Notes under the pieces: model-generated
The model's input: the letters and a program-made list of their open reading frames with translations, nothing else
Database searches by the model: none
What the model was told of the DNA's origin: nothing
Program-made: the position numbers and the translations under genes
Source of the DNA: Candidatus Methanoplasma sp.
GTDB lineage: Archaea > Thermoplasmatota > Thermoplasmata > Methanomassiliicoccales > Methanomethylophilaceae
NCBI GenBank assembly: GCA_031288985.1
Contig: JAITQH010000102.1
Location: 1-10,945 of the forward strand
Direction of reading: 5' to 3'
Length of the DNA stretch: 10,945 bases
Shown: positions 7,275 through 10,945 of the stretch, one piece after another
Layout: each line of letters begins with the position of its first letter
Numbering within the stretch: position 1 is the stretch's first letter

Positions 7275-8213
7275 TCATTCTCTGCGCGTGGACACGGTCA
7301 CGCCTTCCACTCCCGTGCTGACTACGAAGGGGGAGCCTCCCCTGGACAGGATCGCGTCGCAGACCCTCTCGGGGTTGTCGGTCAGCGCAACCATGCTGCC
7401 GCCGCCGCCCGACCCGGTGAGCTTTGCGCCGTATGAATAAGGGAGGGACGCGTCCACCAGCTTGTTGAGCTCCTTGCAGGACACGCCCAATATCGACAGC
7501 AGCTTGTGATCCTTTGTCATGAGGCTCCCGAGGCGCACGGCATCGTCGCGGCGTATCGCATCCATCCCCTCCAGAGTGATGCGTCCGATCTCTCCCACTA
7601 TGTCCGCCGCGAATCCGTTCCCGTCCTTGTATTTGCGCACCTTCTCCACAAGCGGCCCCGTGGCCGCCCTGATCCCGGTGTATCCGATGACAAAGGTCAT
7701 CTTCGGCACATCTATTCCGGCGACATCCCAGGAATGGCCGTTCTTGTTCAGGCTCCACAGCGGTTTGCCTCCGGGCATGTTCAGGGCGACGCCCATCCCA
7801 TGAGCGGACGCGGACGTGTCCATGGGGCTTCCGCGGCCCTGCGCGAAATACTCCGCCTCGAACGCCTCGCGCGCTATCTCCTTCAGATCGTGGGATCTTC
7901 CGTTCATTGCACGCATGGCGGCGGAGAATGCCACCGAAAGCGCCGCCGACGACCCCAGCCCCGATCCGGCGGGTATCCTGCTGTCGGAGCGGACCGATAC
8001 GGGGATCATGTCGTATCTGGAAAGGATGTTCTTCAGGTGAGGGCTGGAGTTTATGTCGGTGGGTTCGTCGTTCAGGCGCATCTCGGTGTCCCTAGCGACC
8101 GTCAGAGTGAGCCTGCGGTTGATGGCCAGGGCTATCGCCGGCTCCCCGTACACAACGGCATGCTCCCCGAGTATCACGAACTTTCCCGGGGCGGACGCAG
8201 TTATCGCCGTCAT
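7275..8213 (-). CDS. mvk: Mevalonate kinase (archaeal type)
   Basis: 312 residues, GHMP kinase family, soluble. It phosphorylates mevalonate to 5-phosphomevalonate, the entry to isoprenoid units for archaeal lipids. Motif 1 is APGKFVILGEHAVVYG at 8-23, the ATP-binding motif 2 PAGSGLGSSAA is at 81-91, GSPMDTSAS at 128-136 carries the likely catalytic D132, and motif 3 KLTGSGGGGSMVAL is at 264-277. The length equals what I recall for the Methanocaldococcus enzyme. The ATG overlaps the stop of the upstream acidic-protein gene as ATGA and no clear Shine-Dalgarno is seen, so translation is probably coupled. It is last in the aminotransferase operon and convergent with the lipid reductase. Motifs fit mevalonate 5-kinase rather than a decarboxylase-like mevalonate 3-kinase. 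Confidence 0.95.
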   Translation of the reverse strand: MTAITASAPGKFVILGEHAVVYGEPAIALAINRRLTLTVARDTEMRLNDEPTDINSSPHLKNILSRYDMIPVSVRSDSRIPAGSGLGSSAALSVAFSAAMRAMNGRSHDLKEIAREAFEAEYFAQGRGSPMDTSASAHGMGVALNMPGGKPLWSLNKNGHSWDVAGIDVPKMTFVIGYTGIRAATGPLVEKVRKYKDGNGFAADIVGEIGRITLEGMDAIRRDDAVRLGSLMTKDHKLLSILGVSCKELNKLVDASLPYSYGAKLTGSGGGGSMVALTDNPERVCDAILSRGGSPFVVSTGVEGVTVSTRRE

Positions 8214-8725
8214 TCGGTAAGACCGTACCCGCTGAGAGTCTCCCTTATGGCTTCGTTGGGAGTGCGTTTGTCAAGGCGCGGCTGAGGCATATCCCACCAT
8301 GCGTCCTCCGCCTCCGCAAGCGTCTTATGATATGCTTCTTCGCTCTGGAAGTCCGACGGTTTGATGCACGCCAGGGCTTTTTGGTTCTCTTTGAACAGAT
8401 CCGCTCCGAATCTCTTGTTCGCCAGGGCGACGCCGAGATACATGTCGAACGAGAACGAGACCTCCACGGCCTCATCGACGGAAAGGGCGTCGGACATCAG
8501 ATCCAGCGTGCCGCTGACCGCCATTTCGAACAGCGCCCTCATCCTTCCCTCTTCCGGTATCTCCATCCTGTCAAGGGTTTCGATCAGATCTCCGTAGCTC
8601 AGGTCGCCCAATGCGGCCGCTCTCTTCGGATTCTTTTCGTATATCTGTTTCTCAATGAACTCTTCTTCGGACATCTCAGGCTCGTCTCTTCCGAAAAGGC
8701 CTGCATTGGGGTCTTCCTCTGTCAT
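8210..8725 (-). CDS. Unrecognised acidic 171-residue protein coupled to mevalonate kinase
   Basis: Not recognised. 171 residues with an acidic N-terminus (about 1-30), a mostly helical middle, and no signal or membrane segment, so cytoplasmic. The C-terminal part, WWDMPQPRL (143-151) then RTPNEAI (155-161), loosely recalls the W-x-P-x-P-x-L...RTPxEA pattern at the end of MbcA/ParS/Xre-antitoxin-type domains, but the likeness is too short to assign. The frame stays open upstream to an ATG at 8869, but I chose 8725: AGGAG lies eight bases before it (8734-8738), and the longer form would overlap the aminotransferase gene by 143 bases. The start is one base past the aminotransferase stop, and the stop overlaps the mevalonate kinase start, so all three genes are probably translated from one mRNA. 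A role linked to either neighbour is only inference. Confidence 0.8.
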   Translation of the reverse strand: MTEEDPNAGLFGRDEPEMSEEEFIEKQIYEKNPKRAAALGDLSYGDLIETLDRMEIPEEGRMRALFEMAVSGTLDLMSDALSVDEAVEVSFSFDMYLGVALANKRFGADLFKENQKALACIKPSDFQSEEAYHKTLAEAEDAWWDMPQPRLDKRTPNEAIRETLSGYGLTE

Positions 8726-8726
8726 T

Positions 8727-9857
8727 TCATTCTCTCCTAAGTCTTTTGATAGTGGATTCAAGTATATCCATGCCCGCATTGATCTTCGATTCGTCCGCCG
8801 CATAGGAGAATCTGAGATGCCCCTCCCCTCCGGCCCCGAACGCGGAGCCGGGAGTGCATACCAACCCATCCCTAAGCAGCTCTCCGGCGAGTTCGACGGA
8901 ACTCATGCCGAGGTCGAAGGACGGGAAGGCGTAGAAAGCTCCGCGGGGGGGCGTCATGCTAAGGCCTTTGATGTCTCCGATCCTTTCGGAGATGAGGTCT
9001 CTCCTCTTTCTGAACGTTTCGCAGGATTCCTTCAGATATCCGTCCAACTCCGGCAAGGCGTTCAACACTCCGTATTCCGACGGCATGTTGACGCTTGCGC
9101 AGACATGATACTGCATCTTTATCAGATCCGGCATGAGGCTCTCGTCCGCGCATATGAACCCCAGCCTCCATCCGGTGACCGCCATCATCTTCGAGAAACT
9201 GTTCACCACCACGGCGCGGTCAAGCTTGGACATGAACGAACGGTGTTCGCCTTCGTATATGTAGCAATGATAGACCTCGTCGGAGACGATGGTTGCGCCG
9301 CTGTCCTCCGCTATGTCCGAGAGGGCGTCGTAAGACGCCGCGTCCAACACTCCGCCCGTGGGGTTCGACGGGCTGTTCACGACAATGATCTTCGTCCTGT
9401 CCGTGATCTTTGCTTTGATGTCTTCGATGTCCGGTTGAAAATCTCCCCCTGTCAGGCCGTAGCCCACGGGTCTGCCGCCCGCAAGCCGGGTCAACGGATC
9501 GTACATCACGAAACCGGGGTCGGGCACAAGAACCTCGTCTCCGGGATCGATGAACGCCTGAGCGATCTCCAAGAGGGCGGTGGAGCCGCTGGGGGTCATC
9601 ATTATGTTTCCCGCGCCCACATTCCCGAAGCGGGAGAACCATTCCGCCACGGCGGCGCGGACCGCAGGAGTGCCTGCAGTGGGGCCGTACTTGTTCTTTC
9701 CGGACTCGATCGCCCGTATCGCTCCTTCTTTTGCAGCTTCCGGAGGCGCCAGATCCGGCTCTCCCAGACCGAGGTTGATTGTGTCAGGGCCTGCAAGGTC
9801 GAACATCTTCCTGATGCCCGACACAGGTATGGACTCCAGCCGATGCGAGACCTTCAT
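8727..9857 (-). CDS. PLP-dependent fold-type I aminotransferase (AspC/class I-II family)
   Basis: 376 residues, full length for the family, cytoplasmic. It should move an amino group between an amino acid and a 2-oxo acid. Visible signatures: LGLGEPD at 29-35, KYGPTAGTPAVR at 56-67, NPTGG with N165 (PLP ring contact), SDEVY with D193 and Y196, and SFSKMMAVTGWRLGF with the Schiff-base lysine K223 and phosphate-binding R231. HLRFSYA carries R349, which binds the substrate alpha-carboxylate. The amino-acid substrate cannot be read from sequence; aspartate, aromatic or alanine-type donors are all possible. First gene of a minus-strand operon ending in mevalonate kinase, with no pathway link that I recognise. 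The ATG at 9857 lacks a Shine-Dalgarno but lies about 26 bases past a TATA box, fitting leaderless expression. Confidence 0.9.
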   Translation of the reverse strand: MKVSHRLESIPVSGIRKMFDLAGPDTINLGLGEPDLAPPEAAKEGAIRAIESGKNKYGPTAGTPAVRAAVAEWFSRFGNVGAGNIMMTPSGSTALLEIAQAFIDPGDEVLVPDPGFVMYDPLTRLAGGRPVGYGLTGGDFQPDIEDIKAKITDRTKIIVVNSPSNPTGGVLDAASYDALSDIAEDSGATIVSDEVYHCYIYEGEHRSFMSKLDRAVVVNSFSKMMAVTGWRLGFICADESLMPDLIKMQYHVCASVNMPSEYGVLNALPELDGYLKESCETFRKRRDLISERIGDIKGLSMTPPRGAFYAFPSFDLGMSSVELAGELLRDGLVCTPGSAFGAGGEGHLRFSYAADESKINAGMDILESTIKRLRRE

Positions 9858-9878
9858 GGCCGGTTATATTCTACCCTG

Positions 9879-9886
9879 ATTATATT
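9879..9886 (-). promoter_or_regulatory. TATA box of the aminotransferase operon
   Basis: AATATAAT on the minus strand, centred about 26 bases before the ATG at 9857, again predicting a leaderless transcript. A second AT-rich stretch (GAATATAAC, 9862-9870) is too close to the ATG to be the working box for this start. Confidence 0.55.
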
Positions 9887-9898
9887 GGTTTACATGCG

Positions 9899-9917
9899 GG
9901 CGCACGCGCCGATCGGC
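9899..9917. repeat. Overlapping inverted repeats in divergent intergenic region
   Basis: GGCGC-AC-GCGCC (9899-9910) is an inverted repeat, and GCCGATCGGC (9908-9917) is a perfect 10-base palindrome overlapping its right arm. They sit between the divergent aminotransferase and membrane-protein genes, about 13 bases upstream of the aminotransferase TATA box. Candidate operator only; chance is possible in this GC-rich DNA. Confidence 0.25.
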
Positions 9918-9961
9918 CGCGTCGGAAACGAAGAATGGGCCGTCCGCCTTATTCGTTATCA

Positions 9962-9969
9962 TTATCTAA
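9962..9969 (+). promoter_or_regulatory. Possible TATA box of the membrane-protein gene
   Basis: TTATCTAA, a weak TATA-like match. Transcription would start near 9992, next to the ATG at 9990. It overlaps another in-frame ATG at 9969, and so argues against that earlier start. Confidence 0.3.
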
Positions 9970-9989
9970 TGCGTCCGCCATTAGATGCC

Positions 9990-10499
9990 ATGGTCGGGAC
10001 CGAGAGGATGGCGTGGGCAGTTCTGGACATCATAGGAATGGTGATCTTGGCGATAGGCGTCTGCGCATACGTCGAGATATTTCCTGTGAATCTGGGCGAA
10101 GCCCCGTCGCTGGTGACTATGGGGATTGGTATAGTCTTGATATTTGAAGCATCTGTGTTCATCCACTTGGAGGGCATCAGGATCGCCAGAATTTTGGAAG
10201 AGAACGAGAGAAGGCAGTCCCCTCTCCCGTCTCAGATCCCGGATGACTCGGATGAAGGATACATAATCGATTACACTGCGATCCCCCGCGAAGAGCCGAC
10301 GGATTACGCCGAAGACAGTCCCGCATCCGTCCTTTGGCAGGATGAGGGGGAGTCCGAATACGCGCCGGCCGCAACGCCGTATGCATCATACCATTCCGAT
10401 GAAGAGGCAGGCGGCGGACCTTCAGAAGAACCGTCGACGGAAGAACCTCAGGAAGGCAATTCCGAGGATTTGGACGGGATCGCCCGATTGGGCGGCTGA
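9990..10499 (+). CDS. Two-helix membrane protein with acidic cytoplasmic-type tail
   Basis: Not recognised. 169 residues from the chosen start. Two predicted membrane helices, about 8-30 (AWAVLDIIGMVILAIG core) and 40-60, are joined by a short loop. A basic/charged patch follows (RIARILEENERR, 64-75), then a long low-complexity tail (about 80-165) rich in Glu, Asp, Pro and Ser with several Tyr, likely disordered. The start is uncertain: in-frame ATGs lie at 9969, 9990 and 10008 and none has a good Shine-Dalgarno. I prefer 9990 because of the TATA-like box, and because the codons before it (such as TTA for Leu) look unlike the gene body. The stop is seven bases before the next ATG, so it probably forms an operon with the HD-type gene. 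The open frame that runs back to 8655 is antisense to the aminotransferase and is not coding. Confidence 0.7.
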   Translation: MVGTERMAWAVLDIIGMVILAIGVCAYVEIFPVNLGEAPSLVTMGIGIVLIFEASVFIHLEGIRIARILEENERRQSPLPSQIPDDSDEGYIIDYTAIPREEPTDYAEDSPASVLWQDEGESEYAPAATPYASYHSDEEAGGGPSEEPSTEEPQEGNSEDLDGIARLGG

Positions 10500-10506
10500 G
10501 GGGAAA

Positions 10507-10927
10507 ATGAAGAGAGCGCTCAACGCAAACATCCTCTACGGCATCTTCGACTCGGCGAACATGCACAGATGGAACGATCATCTCCGCACCGTCGACCTCA
10601 CGGAGCTGGACAAGCAGGCCCACAAGGCCGCGATAGTGTGGATCCTTGGGAAATACGAGGAGACGGAGGGCGGCGCGTCGTTGAATTGGGCGGAGATGAT
10701 CGAACACTCGCTCTTCTCGTTCATACAAAGGATCGCGATGACGGACCTGAAGCCTCAGGTGTTCCACAGGATCGCGGCGGAGAGGATGGACGAGGTGAAC
10801 AGGTACGTCCTCGGGTATTTCGACGAGAACATCCCCGACGCAGACCCGGGTTTCCGGAAGCGCCTCGAGTCGTACTTTGTCTCCGAGAAGTCGTCCAAAG
10901 AGGATGCCGTGATAAGGGCCGCGCACT
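10507..10927 (+). CDS. HD-type hydrolase-like protein, 3' truncated by contig end
   Basis: 140 residues visible; the gene runs off the genomic part of the contig. HRWNDHLR (20-27), LDKQAHK (34-40), EH at 66-67 and TDLKPQVFH (79-87) supply spaced His/Asp residues. From memory, these match archaeal HD-family (YfbR-like) metal-dependent phosphohydrolases with RWND...LDKQAHK motifs; the substrate is unknown. The ATG follows a GAGGGG-like sequence, seven bases after the membrane-protein stop. The frame appears to end in TAG at 10927-10929, but only the T is genomic: the AG belongs to the sequencing adapter. The true C-terminus is therefore missing and no stop should be annotated. Confidence 0.7.
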
Positions 10928-10945
10928 AGATCGGAAGAGCACACG
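10928..10945 (+). other. Illumina TruSeq adapter remnant (not genomic)
   Basis: The last 18 bases, AGATCGGAAGAGCACACG, match exactly the start of the standard TruSeq read-1 adapter (the first A being the A-tail). Genomic sequence therefore ends at about 10927. Any feature reading into these bases, including the apparent TAG stop of the HD-type gene, is artefactual. Confidence 0.95.

Noticed and set aside
8726..8869. Longer start for the acidic protein
   Set aside because: It would overlap the aminotransferase coding region by 143 bases; the ATG at 8725 has AGGAG at good spacing.
8655..9968. Long plus-strand open frame running in front of the membrane-protein gene
   Set aside because: It is antisense to the aminotransferase, which has every family motif. 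The Arg/His-rich translation shows no known domain, and the true gene begins near 9990.
10177..10944. Minus-strand open frame beginning MCSSDL
   Set aside because: It starts inside the sequencing adapter (that peptide is the translated adapter) and runs antisense to the HD-type and membrane-protein genes.

Overview
This is a fragment of an archaeal chromosome, most likely a Thermoplasmata-type euryarchaeon close to Methanomassiliicoccales. The reasons are: archaeal isoprenoid and ether-lipid enzymes (archaeal-type mevalonate kinase, geranylgeranyl reductase with ferredoxin, a tetraether-lipid-synthase-like radical SAM protein), archaeal TATA boxes placed for leaderless transcripts, moderately high GC, and TGA as the stop of all eight complete genes. 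The order-level assignment is inference. The last 18 bases match an Illumina TruSeq adapter, so the piece comes from a short-read assembly and its right end is not genomic.

Layout. Positions 8-4084 (-) hold one 1358-residue secreted or membrane-anchored protein with a class III (pilin-like) N-terminus and an embedded lamin-tail domain. Positions 4085-4232 are a divergent promoter region. Positions 4233-7238 (+) are a three-gene operon: Tes-like radical SAM enzyme, a 57-residue 2[4Fe-4S] ferredoxin, and geranylgeranyl reductase. A short convergent gap with a hairpin and T-run separates it from a minus-strand operon (9857 to 7275) that reads fold-type-I aminotransferase, an unrecognised acidic 171-residue protein, then mevalonate kinase. 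A second divergent promoter region (9858-9989) leads to a plus-strand pair: a two-helix membrane protein with a long acidic tail, and an HD-type hydrolase cut off by the contig end. There is no gene-free stretch above 150 bases, and I saw no rRNA, tRNA, CRISPR array or insertion sequence.

How the genes work together. Mevalonate kinase feeds the supply of C5 isoprenoid units. The reductase, with its ferredoxin as probable electron donor, saturates the geranylgeranyl chains of archaeal ether lipids. The Tes-like enzyme probably couples two chains into membrane-spanning tetraethers, and the ferredoxin may also supply electrons for that chemistry. The window is therefore largely a membrane-lipid island. 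From memory, the same Tes-ferredoxin-reductase arrangement exists in Methanosarcina acetivorans, so the operon is conserved rather than new. The least understood items are the giant surface protein, the acidic protein coupled to mevalonate kinase, and the Tes homologue's apparently reduced set of iron-sulfur ligands.
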